Shown here in pieces: positions 9,598 to 17,386 of a stretch of DNA of 64,000 nucleotides (its first letter is position 1; each line of letters begins with the position of its first letter). Below the pieces are notes generated by a model. That model had not been told where the DNA came from. It saw only the letters and a program-made list of their open reading frames with translations, and made no database searches. The stretch spans positions 62,001 through 126,000 of the forward strand of contig NZ_BNCL01000008.1 of the NCBI RefSeq assembly GCF_014656455.1, given 5' to 3'. This DNA comes from Paracoccus aerius (GTDB taxonomy: Bacteria; Pseudomonadota; Alphaproteobacteria; Rhodobacterales; Rhodobacteraceae). A program made the position numbers and the translations under genes.

Positions 9598-10656
9598 ATG
9601 ACCCCGCCCTCGCGCCAGGCGCTTGTTCCCTTTGTCAGCGTCGACCACATGATGCGCCTAGTCCTGCATGTCGGGATCGAACGCATGATGGTTGAACTGA
9701 CGGATGCGATCGAGGCCGACTTCCGCCGCTGGCCCCAGTTCGACAAGACCCCGCGCGTCGCCAGCCATTCCGATATCGGCGTGATCGAGCTGATGCCCAC
9801 CTCGGACGGGCAGCAATACGGCTTCAAGTATGTGAACGGCCATCCGGGCAACATGCGGCGCGGCCTGCAGACCGTGACGGCCTTCGGCGTCCTGGCGGAC
9901 GTGGCGACGGGCTATCCGGTGATGCTGTCGGAAATGACCATCCTGACGGCGCTGCGCACGGCGGCGACAAGCGCGATGGCCGCGAAATGGCTGGCCCCGC
10001 GCGATGCGCGCGCCATGGCGATGATAGGCAATGGCGCCCAGGCCGAGTTCCAAGCCCTTGCCATGAAGGCCGTCTGCGGGATTGAGGAGGTGCGCCTTTA
10101 CGACATCGACCCGGCGGCCACCCGCAAATGCGCGGCGAACCTTGCCGGGCGCGGCCTGCGGGTGGTGCCCTGCAACAGCGCCGAGGACGCGATCCTGGGC
10201 GCGCAGATCATCACGACCTGCACCGCGGACAAGCAATACGCCACCATCCTGACCGACAACATGGTCGGCGGCGGGGTCCACATCAACGCGGTGGGCGGCG
10301 ACTGCCCCGGCAAGACGGAACTGGCCCCCGCCATCCTGCACCGCGCCGGGATCTTCGTGGAATACCCGCCCCAGACCCGGATCGAGGGCGAGATCCAGCA
10401 ACTGGACCCCGACCATCCGGTGACCGAATTGTGGCAGGTCATCGCAGGCCAGGCGCCCGGCCGGACCGGCCCGTCCCAGGTGACGCTGTTCGACAGCGTG
10501 GGCTTTGCCATCGAGGATTTCAGCGCGCTGCGCCACATCCACGCCCGCCTGCGCGGAACGGGCTTTTTCCAGGACCTGGACATGATCGCCGATCCGGACG
10601 ATCCCCGCGACCTGTTCGGGATGATCTGCCGGGCCGAGGCTGTCGGCGCGGCCTGA
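9598..10656 (+). CDS. Ornithine cyclodeaminase
   Basis: This 352-residue protein of the OCD/mu-crystallin family converts L-ornithine to L-proline and ammonia with NAD+ as internal redox cofactor. Visible features are the N-terminal substrate segment (FDKTPRVASHSDIGVIELMP, GFKYVNGHPGN), the arginine in ALRTAATSAMAAKWLA, the Rossmann loop MIGNGAQAEFQ and the catalytic aspartate region VGGDCPGKTEL. I chose ATG 9598 because AAGGAG (9586-9591) is six bases before it; the in-frame ATG at 9592 abuts the ribosome site. Together with arginase it forms the arginine-ornithine-proline route. Confidence 0.9.
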   Translation: MTPPSRQALVPFVSVDHMMRLVLHVGIERMMVELTDAIEADFRRWPQFDKTPRVASHSDIGVIELMPTSDGQQYGFKYVNGHPGNMRRGLQTVTAFGVLADVATGYPVMLSEMTILTALRTAATSAMAAKWLAPRDARAMAMIGNGAQAEFQALAMKAVCGIEEVRLYDIDPAATRKCAANLAGRGLRVVPCNSAEDAILGAQIITTCTADKQYATILTDNMVGGGVHINAVGGDCPGKTELAPAILHRAGIFVEYPPQTRIEGEIQQLDPDHPVTELWQVIAGQAPGRTGPSQVTLFDSVGFAIEDFSALRHIHARLRGTGFFQDLDMIADPDDPRDLFGMICRAEAVGAA

Positions 10657-10665
10657 AAAGCCTAG

Positions 10666-10687
10666 GCCGCCCCTGGCCGGGGGCGGC
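10666..10687. terminator. Bidirectional terminator hairpin
   Basis: An 8-bp GC stem (GCCGCCCC/GGGGCGGC) with a 6-base loop lies between the convergent ornithine cyclodeaminase and ABC ATPase genes, 9 bases from one stop and 7 bases from the other. The U-tract is weak. Confidence 0.6.
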
Positions 10688-10694
10688 GCTTCGA

Positions 10695-11459
10695 TCAAGC
10701 GGCCTGTGCGGCCAGGAAGCCCTGAAGGCGTTCGGTCTGCGGGCGGCTCAGCACCTCGCGCGGGCAGCCCTGTTCTGCAATGACGCCCTGGTCCAGGAAG
10801 ACCACGCGGTTGGCCACGTCGCGGGCGAAGTTCATCTCGTGCGTGACGACGATCATGGTGCGGCCTTCCTCGGCCAGGCTGCGCATGACGCGCAGGACCT
10901 CGCCCACCAGTTCGGGATCAAGCGCACTGGTGGGTTCGTCGAACAGCATCAGGTCGGGCTCCATCGCAAGCGCGCGGGCGATGGCCACGCGCTGCTGCTC
11001 GCCCCCGGACAGGAAGCCTGGATAGGCGTCCTTCCGATGCGCCACGCCCACGCGTGACAGATAATGATCGGCCCGTTCGCCTGCCTCGGCGCGGCTCAGG
11101 CCGTGGACGCGGATTGGCCCCAGCATGACATTGTCCCGCGCGGTCATGTGGGACCACAGGTTGAACTGCTGGAAGACCATCGTCACCCGCGCGCGGAAGG
11201 CCCGCAACTGCGCCGGATCGGCCACCGTCTGGTCGCCGTTGCGGTCGCGCTTGCAGGCCAGGACCTGTCCGCCAAGCGCGATCTGGCCCTGGGTGGGATG
11301 TTCAAGGAAGTTCAGGCAGCGCAGGAAGGTGCTTTTCCCCGATCCCGAGGATCCGATCATCGAGATCACGTCGCCCTTCGCGGCGGAAAGGCTGATCCCG
11401 CGCAGCACTTCCCGGGTGCCGAAGCTTTTGCGGATGTCGGTGGCGTTCAGCATGGTCAT
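10695..11459 (-). CDS. Polar amino acid ABC transporter ATP-binding protein (HisP/GlnQ type)
   Basis: This 254-residue ATPase energises the amino-acid importer encoded upstream. It shows Walker [11 protein letters not shown]-loop [13 protein letters not shown], signature [15 protein letters not shown], Walker [15 protein letters not shown] and the H-loop histidine in VVTHEM. The insertion [18 protein letters not shown] is typical of the HisP subgroup. It is the last gene of the operon and is separated from the transporter permeases by the deacylase gene. The start at 11459 follows GAGGGACC. Confidence 0.92.
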   Translation of the reverse strand: MTMLNATDIRKSFGTREVLRGISLSAAKGDVISMIGSSGSGKSTFLRCLNFLEHPTQGQIALGGQVLACKRDRNGDQTVADPAQLRAFRARVTMVFQQFNLWSHMTARDNVMLGPIRVHGLSRAEAGERADHYLSRVGVAHRKDAYPGFLSGGEQQRVAIARALAMEPDLMLFDEPTSALDPELVGEVLRVMRSLAEEGRTMIVVTHEMNFARDVANRVVFLDQGVIAEQGCPREVLSRPQTERLQGFLAAQAA

Positions 11460-11469
11460 GGCAGGTCCC

Positions 11470-12582
11470 TCAGGGGCTGAGCAGCGGGCCGTCGCGGAAG
11501 GGCCGGTCGCCGGCGATCTTGCCCAGGCGTTTTCCGGCCTCCGCGATGCGGGTGGCGGGGCGGGCATAGAAGACGCCCGTGGTGCTGGCGCGGACGGGGA
11601 TCATTGCGCCGGTCTCCAGGTCGGTGATCTCGGCCACGGTCTGGCCCGCCTGCACAAGGCTTCCCAGCGGCACGGCATAGGACAGCAGCCCGGCCGCGGG
11701 CGCGGTCAGCGCCTCGGATCCCGCAAGGGGCGTGGGGCTGCAGGCGGCGGGGGGCAAGTCGACGCTGCCCGACAGGACGCCCAGATGCACCAGGTAATCC
11801 CTGATCGCCCCGGCATCGCGCAGCCCCTGGGTCCGGCAGACGTCGGATCGTCCGCGCAATTCGACGGTGGTGCTGGCGCAGCCCAGGGGGACCGGGTGGT
11901 CAGGAAAGCGCGCGGCAATCGCGGTCCAGGGACCGGACAGGGCCTCGTCAAAGGGATGGCCGCCCGACACCTCGGCCAGCAGCACGGCACGGCAGGCGGT
12001 CAGGGTCGCCAGGGGGGCCAGCCGGTCCCAGGCGGCAGGCTGGGTGTAAAGGTGCATCTCGGCTTCGCCATCGCAGTGCAGATCCAGCACCACGTCGGCA
12101 TCCAGGGCCAGGCCCATCAGGTGATGTCGCAGCGCCTCGGCCGGCCCTACGGGCTGGCGTTCCTGCAAGGCCGCCCGCAGGGCGGCCCGGACCAAAGCCA
12201 CATTGCGCTGCGGGTCACCGGTCAGCCGGCCTTCCAGCCCGGCTGCGGCGTCATCGGACAGGTCGGGATAATCGCGGTTGAAGTTGCGCCCGTCGTAAAG
12301 ATCGAAGCGCCCCGAATGATCGCCGTGAAGCACCTGCCCCAGCCCCAGCGGATTGGCAAAGGGCACCACGGTCACATGGCCCCGCAGCCGGCCTGCCGCC
12401 TCGGCCTGGGCCAGAAGATCCGCCAGCAGCCGGGCGACCATCATGCCGGGGCCTTCGTCGGCATGAAGCCCCCCCTGCACATGGACATGCGGCCGCGCGT
12501 CGGGATCGCCGAAGGACAGGGTCAGGACCTGGTGGCGGGTGCCGGGACCGCGCCCGGGAAAGGAAAAGCAGCGTTCACGCAT
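11470..12582 (-). CDS. Succinylglutamate desuccinylase/aspartoacylase (AstE/AspA) family deacylase
   Basis: This 370-residue zinc hydrolase of the M14-like AstE/AspA family would cleave N-acyl groups from amino acids. Likely zinc ligands are in [12 protein letters not shown] (His, Glu) and [14 protein letters not shown] (His); [11 protein letters not shown] is the substrate arginine/asparagine loop. The C-terminal beta domain ([20 protein letters not shown]) resembles the biotinyl-like fold common in this family. It overlaps the permease gene by 8 bases and ends 10 bases before the ATPase gene, so it is embedded in the importer operon. This suggests the imported solute is an N-acylated amino acid or similar conjugate. 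A doeB/eutE role in ectoine breakdown was considered, but partner genes are absent. Confidence 0.85.
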   Translation of the reverse strand: MRERCFSFPGRGPGTRHQVLTLSFGDPDARPHVHVQGGLHADEGPGMMVARLLADLLAQAEAAGRLRGHVTVVPFANPLGLGQVLHGDHSGRFDLYDGRNFNRDYPDLSDDAAAGLEGRLTGDPQRNVALVRAALRAALQERQPVGPAEALRHHLMGLALDADVVLDLHCDGEAEMHLYTQPAAWDRLAPLATLTACRAVLLAEVSGGHPFDEALSGPWTAIAARFPDHPVPLGCASTTVELRGRSDVCRTQGLRDAGAIRDYLVHLGVLSGSVDLPPAACSPTPLAGSEALTAPAAGLLSYAVPLGSLVQAGQTVAEITDLETGAMIPVRASTTGVFYARPATRIAEAGKRLGKIAGDRPFRDGPLLSP

Positions 12583-13312
12583 GGGCAGAGGCTTTCACGG
12601 GTTCGGGCATGGGGGTCGCGCTTGCGCGTGGGTCGAGATGGCGCAGGAAATGGCGCTCCAGAAGCCGGAACAGCCCGGCCAGGACAAGGGTCAGCCCCAG
12701 ATAGAAGACCGCCGCCATGCCGAAGCTTTCGGGGATCTTCAGGTAGTTGGTGTAGACATCGCGGCCGACGCGCAGGATCTCGACAATGGTGACGGTGCTG
12801 GCCAGGGCGGTGGCGTGCATCAGCTGGATGATCTCGTTGCCGTATTGGGGCAAGGCGCGGCGCCAGGCGCCGGGCCAGAACACGTCGCGAAAGACCTGGG
12901 CGCGGGTCAGGCCCATCGCCCGTGCGGCCTCGATCTCTCCGGCGGGGGTGGTGCGGATGGCGCCCGCGAAGATCTCGGTCGTGTAGGCGGTGGTGTTCAG
13001 CGTGAAGGCTGCCCAAGCGCAGAACCACGGGTCGCGGAGCAGTGGCCACAGGGTGCTGTTGCGGATCACCCCGAATTGCGGCAGCCCGTAATACAGGATG
13101 AACAACTGCACCAGAAGCGGCGTCCCCCGGATCACGAAGGTAAAGCCGAAGACCGGCCAGCGAGCCCAGGGGCTGCGGGCCGAGCGCGCCACCGAAAGCG
13201 GCACCGACAGCAGCAGCCCCGCCACCGCCGAAGTCACCAGCAGCAGCAGCGTCATCTGCAGCCCGTGCCAGAAGGCGGGCAGCATCTCGCGTACGATGGT
13301 CCAGTCGATCAT
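12575..13312 (-). CDS. Amino acid ABC transporter permease (HisM type)
   Basis: This 245-residue inner-membrane protein has about five hydrophobic helices. The EAA loop for ATPase contact reads GEIEAARAMGLTRAQVFRDV, followed by the ALPQYGNEII helix; both are typical of the HisMQ family. It follows the second permease with an ATGA overlap (13309-13312), and its own stop overlaps the deacylase start. It forms the translocation pore with its partner. Confidence 0.9.
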   Translation of the reverse strand: MIDWTIVREMLPAFWHGLQMTLLLLVTSAVAGLLLSVPLSVARSARSPWARWPVFGFTFVIRGTPLLVQLFILYYGLPQFGVIRNSTLWPLLRDPWFCAWAAFTLNTTAYTTEIFAGAIRTTPAGEIEAARAMGLTRAQVFRDVFWPGAWRRALPQYGNEIIQLMHATALASTVTIVEILRVGRDVYTNYLKIPESFGMAAVFYLGLTLVLAGLFRLLERHFLRHLDPRASATPMPEPVKASAHA

Positions 13313-13998
13313 GCCCTGGCCTCCGACCGAATGCCGCGCGACATGCGGCGGTTCAGCGCGCCAAGCACCAGGATCGAGACGGTGGTCACCGCCAGGTAGA
13401 TGGCCCCGATCAGCGCGTAGAAGGTAAACGGCTCGCGCGTCGCGGCGGATGCCAGCGATGCGCGGTGGACCATGTCGTCCAGCCCGATGATCGACACAAG
13501 CGCGGTCGCCTTCAGCATCACCAGCCAGTTGTTGGTAAAGCCCGGGATGGCGTGGCGGACCATCTGCGGAATGACGATGTCGCGCATCACCTGGCCGCGC
13601 GACAGGCCCATCGCGTGCCCGGCCTCGATCTGGCCGCGCGGGATGGCCAATATCGCGCCCCGGAAGGTTTCGGTCAGATAGGCGCCGAAGACGAAGCCCA
13701 GGGTGATGGTGCCCGCCGCGAAGGCGTTCACGTCCATGTATCCCCAGCCCTGCGCGGTCGCCACGCGGTTCAGCAGGATCTGCCCGCCATAAAAGACGAT
13801 CAGCATCAGAAGCAGGTCGGGCAGCGCCCGGATGACCGTGGTATAAAGCCCCGCCAGCCCGCGCAGGACGGGCGAATGGGACAGCTTGGCGCTTGCCCCC
13901 GCCAGGCCGAAGACGCAGGCCACTGCCAGCGACACCACCGCCACCGACAGCGTCACCCGCAGCCCGTCCAGGATCATCGGCAGATAGCCGTGGAACAT
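13309..13998 (-). CDS. Amino acid ABC transporter permease (HisQ type)
   Basis: This 229-residue inner-membrane permease has an EAA loop, GQIEAGHAMGLSRGQVMRDI, and the IPQMVRHAIPGFTNN segment typical of the HisMQ family. The start at 13998 is preceded by GGGAAGA and lies beyond a strong hairpin that separates it from the binding-protein gene, so its expression may be lower than that of the binding protein. It pairs with the next permease. Confidence 0.9.
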   Translation of the reverse strand: MFHGYLPMILDGLRVTLSVAVVSLAVACVFGLAGASAKLSHSPVLRGLAGLYTTVIRALPDLLLMLIVFYGGQILLNRVATAQGWGYMDVNAFAAGTITLGFVFGAYLTETFRGAILAIPRGQIEAGHAMGLSRGQVMRDIVIPQMVRHAIPGFTNNWLVMLKATALVSIIGLDDMVHRASLASAATREPFTFYALIGAIYLAVTTVSILVLGALNRRMSRGIRSEARA

Positions 13999-14022
13999 CG
14001 TTTGTCTTCCCTTTGGATCGGA

Positions 14023-14043
14023 CGCCCCCCCGGCGGGGGGGCG
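14023..14043 (-). terminator. Intra-operon hairpin between binding protein and permease genes
   Basis: A perfect 9-bp GC stem (CGCCCCCCC/GGGGGGGCG) with a 3-base loop lies 7 bases after the stop of the binding-protein gene and 25 bases before the permease start. With no U-tract, it is more likely a partial terminator or an mRNA-stabilising element that keeps binding protein in excess over permease, as in his and mal operons. Confidence 0.55.
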
Positions 14044-14050
14044 CGTCGGG

Positions 14051-14824
14051 TCACTTGCGGGCGTGGGGCGGGGTGATGTCGAAGTCGAAATACTGCGCGG
14101 CCATCTTGGCATAGCTGCCGTCTTGCATGATCGCGGCCAGGGCCTCGTTCACGCGGGTCTTCAGCGCCTCGTCGCCCTTGCGCATGGCGATGCCCACGCC
14201 GCCATCCACGCTGTCGGTCAGAGTCAGCGTTTCGCCGACCTGCTCAAAGCCCTCGCCCTCGGGCTGCTTCAGGAAGGCCTCGGCCGAGACGACCGATGAT
14301 CCGAAGGCGATGTCGCCCCGGCCGGCCGCCAGTTCCAGATAAACCGCCGGCTCGCGATCCACCGCCAGGATGCGGCTGTCGGGATAGGTCGCTTCCAGGT
14401 ACTGGGCGCGGGGGCTGTTGCGCAGCACGATGATCGTCTTGCCAGCCAGTTCCTCGGGGCTGTAGCCTCCAAAGGCGCCCTCGGCCGCGATGAAGCGCGA
14501 GGGGACGTCGTAATAGGGATCGGAAAAATCGACCACTTTCTTGCGTTCGTCGGTGATCGTCATGGATGCCACGATCATGTCGAACTTGTTGGCCGCCAGG
14601 GCGGGGATCATCCCGTCCCATTCCTGCTGCACCAGCGTGCAGTCCGCCTTCATCTGCGCGCAGACGGCATTGGCGATGTCGATGTCGAAGCCCGAAAGCG
14701 TGCCGTCAGGGGACACCTGGCTGAAGGGCGGATAGTTGCCTTCGACGCCGATGCGGACCTGATCCTGGGCGAAGGCGGGAAGGGCCAGGGCGAAAACGGA
14801 CAGCGCGGCAAGGGTCTTGCGCAT
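14051..14824 (-). CDS. Amino acid ABC transporter substrate-binding protein, family 3
   Basis: This 257-residue periplasmic protein has a clear signal peptide (MRKTLAALSVFALALPAFA, then QDQVRIGVEG). Family 3 marks are GVEGNYPPFSQVSPDG, GFDIDIANAVCAQM, WDGMIPALAANKFDMIVASM and the SMTITDERKKVVDFSDPYY signature. Such proteins bind lysine/arginine/ornithine, histidine, glutamine or opines; the acidic GFDIDI and the nearby arginase suggest a cationic ligand, but this is inference. AGGAG lies before the start. It is the first gene of the importer operon and is divergent from an RpiR regulator. Confidence 0.92.
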   Translation of the reverse strand: MRKTLAALSVFALALPAFAQDQVRIGVEGNYPPFSQVSPDGTLSGFDIDIANAVCAQMKADCTLVQQEWDGMIPALAANKFDMIVASMTITDERKKVVDFSDPYYDVPSRFIAAEGAFGGYSPEELAGKTIIVLRNSPRAQYLEATYPDSRILAVDREPAVYLELAAGRGDIAFGSSVVSAEAFLKQPEGEGFEQVGETLTLTDSVDGGVGIAMRKGDEALKTRVNEALAAIMQDGSYAKMAAQYFDFDITPPHARK

Positions 14825-14866
14825 GATGGGAACTCCTGTCGGGATGGATTGTTGTGATTGTTTTTC

Positions 14867-14889
14867 TTTCATATGATTGAGAAATGAAA
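14867..14889. promoter_or_regulatory. Inverted repeat in the SBP/RpiR divergent promoter
   Basis: TTTCAT (14867-14872) and ATGAAA (14884-14889) form perfect 6-bp arms 11 bases apart, in the 59-bp AT-rich interval between the binding-protein gene and the RpiR gene. The right arm includes the regulator's own start codon. It is a plausible RpiR operator for autoregulation, but the arms are short. Confidence 0.35.
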
Positions 14890-15801
14890 ATCGATCCGTC
14901 AACAGAAATTTCGGGCTGGAGCGCGGGCGCCACGCGCCATTTTGCGGAAAGCCAGCTTGGTCAACAGGTTGTGGCGCGTCTTCAGGCGGGATCCAGGTCG
15001 CAGCGCGCCTTGTCCGACCTGATCCTGCGCGATCCCGTCTTTATCGCCACCCATGGAATAGAGGATGTTTCGCGCGCCTCGGGAATCTCGGCCAGCACGA
15101 TCAGCCGCTATGTCCGCGATCTGGGAATCGACAGCTATGCGGCCTTCCGCGCTGATGTGGCCGACCGTGTCCACGCGCTGATCGCCCCCGTCACCAAGCT
15201 GGAAAACCGCCTGGCCGAGGCTGCGGGGTCATCCTCCCCGGCCGAGGCATCGCTGGCGACCGCGCAGTCGCATCTGGGGGCCTTGGCGGACCGCGAAACA
15301 GCCGCAGCCCTGCGCCAGGCGTCCGAGATGCTGCGCCAGGCGCGGCATGTCTGGATCATGGGCTTCGGTTTGTCAGCCCATCTGGCGGCGATCCTTGCGC
15401 TTGGCCTTGAACCCTATCGCGACGGGATCCTGAACGTCGTGCAGTATGGCGGGACCGAGGTTGCGGCAGGCCGCGTGATGGCGGCTGGCGAAGGCGACGT
15501 GGTCATTGCGATCTCATTCCCGCGCTATTCCAGCGACGTGGTCCAACTGGCCCGCATGGCCCGTGGCACGGGCGCCCGGCTGATCGCCCTGACCGATTCC
15601 CCGGCCGCGCCCCTGGCCCAGGCCTGCGACCACCTTCTGATCGCCCCCGCCCAGCATCCGGTCCTGTCGTCGTCCTGCCTGCCGGGCCTGGCCATCATCG
15701 AGGCGCTCGTGTCGCAATTCCTCATGTCCGACCCCGCCCATGTCGAGCGCGCGAAACGCCTGGCAGCCAGCATGGCGGCCTATCTGTCGGACCAGGGATA
15801 A
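14884..15801 (+). CDS. RpiR/MurR family transcriptional regulator
   Basis: This 305-residue protein has an N-terminal HTH_6 domain (LSDLILRDPVFIATHG, then VSRASGISASTISRYVRDLG) and a C-terminal SIS sugar-isomerase-type ligand domain (VWIMGFGLSAHLAAILALGL, GDVVIAISFPRYSSD, LIALTDSPAAPLA). RpiR regulators often sense phosphosugars, yet several sit beside amino-acid importers and hydrolases in alphaproteobacteria. It is divergent from the importer/deacylase operon with only 59 bp between them, so local control is very likely. Confidence 0.9.
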   Translation: MKIDPSTEISGWSAGATRHFAESQLGQQVVARLQAGSRSQRALSDLILRDPVFIATHGIEDVSRASGISASTISRYVRDLGIDSYAAFRADVADRVHALIAPVTKLENRLAEAAGSSSPAEASLATAQSHLGALADRETAAALRQASEMLRQARHVWIMGFGLSAHLAAILALGLEPYRDGILNVVQYGGTEVAAGRVMAAGEGDVVIAISFPRYSSDVVQLARMARGTGARLIALTDSPAAPLAQACDHLLIAPAQHPVLSSSCLPGLAIIEALVSQFLMSDPAHVERAKRLAASMAAYLSDQG

Positions 15802-15805
15802 GGCC

Positions 15806-15838
15806 GGGGCTTCCTTCCGCCCGAAGGTTCCGGGCCCC
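15806..15838. terminator. Two-part hairpin between convergent RpiR and GntR genes
   Basis: An inner stem (CCTTC/GAAGG, 15813-15827) is nested in an outer GGGGC/GCCCC stem (15806-15810 and 15834-15838). It fills the 38-bp gap between the two convergent genes, so it probably ends both transcripts. No long U-tract is seen. Confidence 0.45.
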
Positions 15839-15839
15839 T

Positions 15840-16508
15840 CTACCCGCCGAGGATCTGGCGCAGGTCGCTTGCCTCGGCCGGCGCATCGAAGACCAGTTGC
15901 GCCTCGATATGGCGCAGATGCGCTTCCAGCAGGTCGCCAGCCCTTGTCCCGTCGCCGCTTCGGATGGCCGAGGCGATCTCGCCATGCTCCTCATCCTGGC
16001 AAAGAACGTGGCTCGAGCCTGCAAACAGGCCGATGATAAGGGAACTGCGCATGATCAGTTCATGCAGGAACTCGGCCAGGACGTCGTTCTGCCCGATCTT
16101 AGCCAGGACCATGTGAAACTCGCCTGACAGGCGGATGGCCTTGGCGCGGTCTCCGTTCTTGCGTGCCAGGATCTCGGCCCCCACGACATGGTCCAGTTCC
16201 GCAAGGTCGGCCCCTGTCGCGTGCTGCGCCGCGTTTCGCGCCAGGGTCTTCTCGATGGCGCGGCGGGCCTGGAAGACGTTGTGGGCCTCGGGCTGGCTTG
16301 GCACGCGCACGAAGGCACCCCGGTTGGGCCGCAGCTCGACCGTCTTTCGGGTGGCGAGAATGACAAGCGCGCGACGCACATCGGTCCGGCCGCAATCATA
16401 GATCTCGCACAGCTCCGGCTCGCTCAGCTTGGTGCCGGAGCGCAGGCGCCGTTCAAGAATGGCCTCGACCACGCCGTCGACGATCCGGCTTTCTGCATTC
16501 ACTGCCAT
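15840..16508 (-). CDS. GntR family regulator, FCD subgroup
   Basis: This 222-residue regulator has an N-terminal winged helix (SRIVDGVVEAILERRLRSG, TKLSEPELCEIYDCGRTDVR; the usual S-x-PIREAL is replaced by TDVRRAL) and a C-terminal FCD all-helical ligand domain (AGADLAELDHVVG-like region, ending LEAHLRHIEAQL). It is divergent from the racemase/NCS1 pair with a 148-bp gap containing repeated GAATCGTyGAC elements, so it likely controls them. The family member HpxS regulates purine/allantoin genes, which fits the context. Confidence 0.9.
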   Translation of the reverse strand: MAVNAESRIVDGVVEAILERRLRSGTKLSEPELCEIYDCGRTDVRRALVILATRKTVELRPNRGAFVRVPSQPEAHNVFQARRAIEKTLARNAAQHATGADLAELDHVVGAEILARKNGDRAKAIRLSGEFHMVLAKIGQNDVLAEFLHELIMRSSLIIGLFAGSSHVLCQDEEHGEIASAIRSGDGTRAGDLLEAHLRHIEAQLVFDAPAEASDLRQILGG

Positions 16509-16591
16509 GGGACTGCGTTTCTCCTGCCTGCCCGGGGGAAATTATGCCGCCGATCCGGGCAGCACAAGAAGCCCCGCGCCATCTTCGATAT

Positions 16592-16627
16592 GAATCGTTG
16601 ACACATCACATGCGAATCGTCGACGAT
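16592..16627. promoter_or_regulatory. Direct repeats and palindrome upstream of the racemase operon
   Basis: GAATCGTTGAC (16592-16602) and GAATCGTCGAC (16614-16624) are direct repeats exactly 22 bp apart, about two helical turns. The second is part of a perfect 12-bp palindrome, ATCGTCGACGAT (16616-16627). A TTGACA (-35-like, 16598-16603) overlaps the first repeat, and a weak -10 would fall on the second. A protein bound here would block RNA polymerase, as expected for a GntR repressor. Confidence 0.55.
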
Positions 16628-16656
16628 CCAGAAACAGAAGCAAGCCGGAGGCGCCC

Positions 16657-17355
16657 ATGAAAATCCTTCTCGTCAATCCCAACGCGACGGCCTCGATGAC
16701 CGACAAGATTGCCGAAAGCGCGCGGCGCGTGGCAGGCCCGGGGGTCGAGATCATTGCCCGAACCGGCGAAGGATCGCCCGCCAGCATCGAAGGCCACTAT
16801 GACGAGGCGATGTCGGTGCCCGCGCTCCTGCGCCATGTCCGTGAGGCCGAGCAGCAGGGCGTGGCCGGCGTCGTGGTGGCCTGCTTCGACGACCCGGGCA
16901 TCGGCGCCTGCCGGGAACTGGCAAGCGGGCCGGTGATCGGCATCGCCGAGGCCGCGATGAAGGCCGCCACCATGCTGGCCACCAGCTTTTCCGTGGTCAC
17001 CACCCTGCCCCGGTCCGTTCCGGTGATCGAGGAACTGGCCCGCCGCTATGGCGTGGACCACCAGTGCCGCAAGGTCCGCTCGGCCAGCATTCCCGTGCTC
17101 GCGCTCGAGGAGGAAGGCTCGGGCGCCCGCGAAAAGGTGCGCGACGAAATCCTGCGCGCCATCCGCGAGGACAATTGCGAGGCGATCGTCCTGGGCTGCG
17201 CGGGCATGGCCGACCTGACCGACTGGCTGTCGCGCGAAACCGGGGTGCCTGTCATCGACGGCGTCACGGTCGCGGTCAAGTTCGTCGAAGGGCTGGCGGC
17301 CGTGGGCCTGGGGACCAGCAAGATCTGCGCCTATGCGCAGCCGAACCAGAAATAG
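16657..17355 (+). CDS. Asp/Glu/hydantoin racemase family protein (hydantoin or allantoin racemase type)
   Basis: This 232-residue cofactor-independent racemase has the two catalytic cysteines in VVVACFDDPGI (about residue 72) and AIVLGCAGMADLTD (about residue 188). The N-terminal ILLVNPNATASMT is the signature of the HyuA/HyuE hydantoin racemase and allantoin racemase group. A ribosome site (GCCGGAGGCG) precedes ATG 16657. It is followed after 31 bases by an NCS1 symporter that could import the substrate. No hydantoinase or carbamoylase gene is in the window, so the product must be processed by enzymes encoded elsewhere. Confidence 0.88.
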   Translation: MKILLVNPNATASMTDKIAESARRVAGPGVEIIARTGEGSPASIEGHYDEAMSVPALLRHVREAEQQGVAGVVVACFDDPGIGACRELASGPVIGIAEAAMKAATMLATSFSVVTTLPRSVPVIEELARRYGVDHQCRKVRSASIPVLALEEEGSGAREKVRDEILRAIREDNCEAIVLGCAGMADLTDWLSRETGVPVIDGVTVAVKFVEGLAAVGLGTSKICAYAQPNQK

Positions 17356-17386
17356 GACAAGATCAACAACAGGGAAGGACAAGACG

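Noticed and set aside
9598-14824. Ectoine degradation cluster (eut/doe type)
   Set aside because: An ornithine cyclodeaminase-like gene, an AstE/AspA deacylase and an amino-acid importer are present, but the M24 hydrolase, threonine-dehydratase-like and transaminase genes are not. Arginase directly before the cyclodeaminase supports arginine catabolism.
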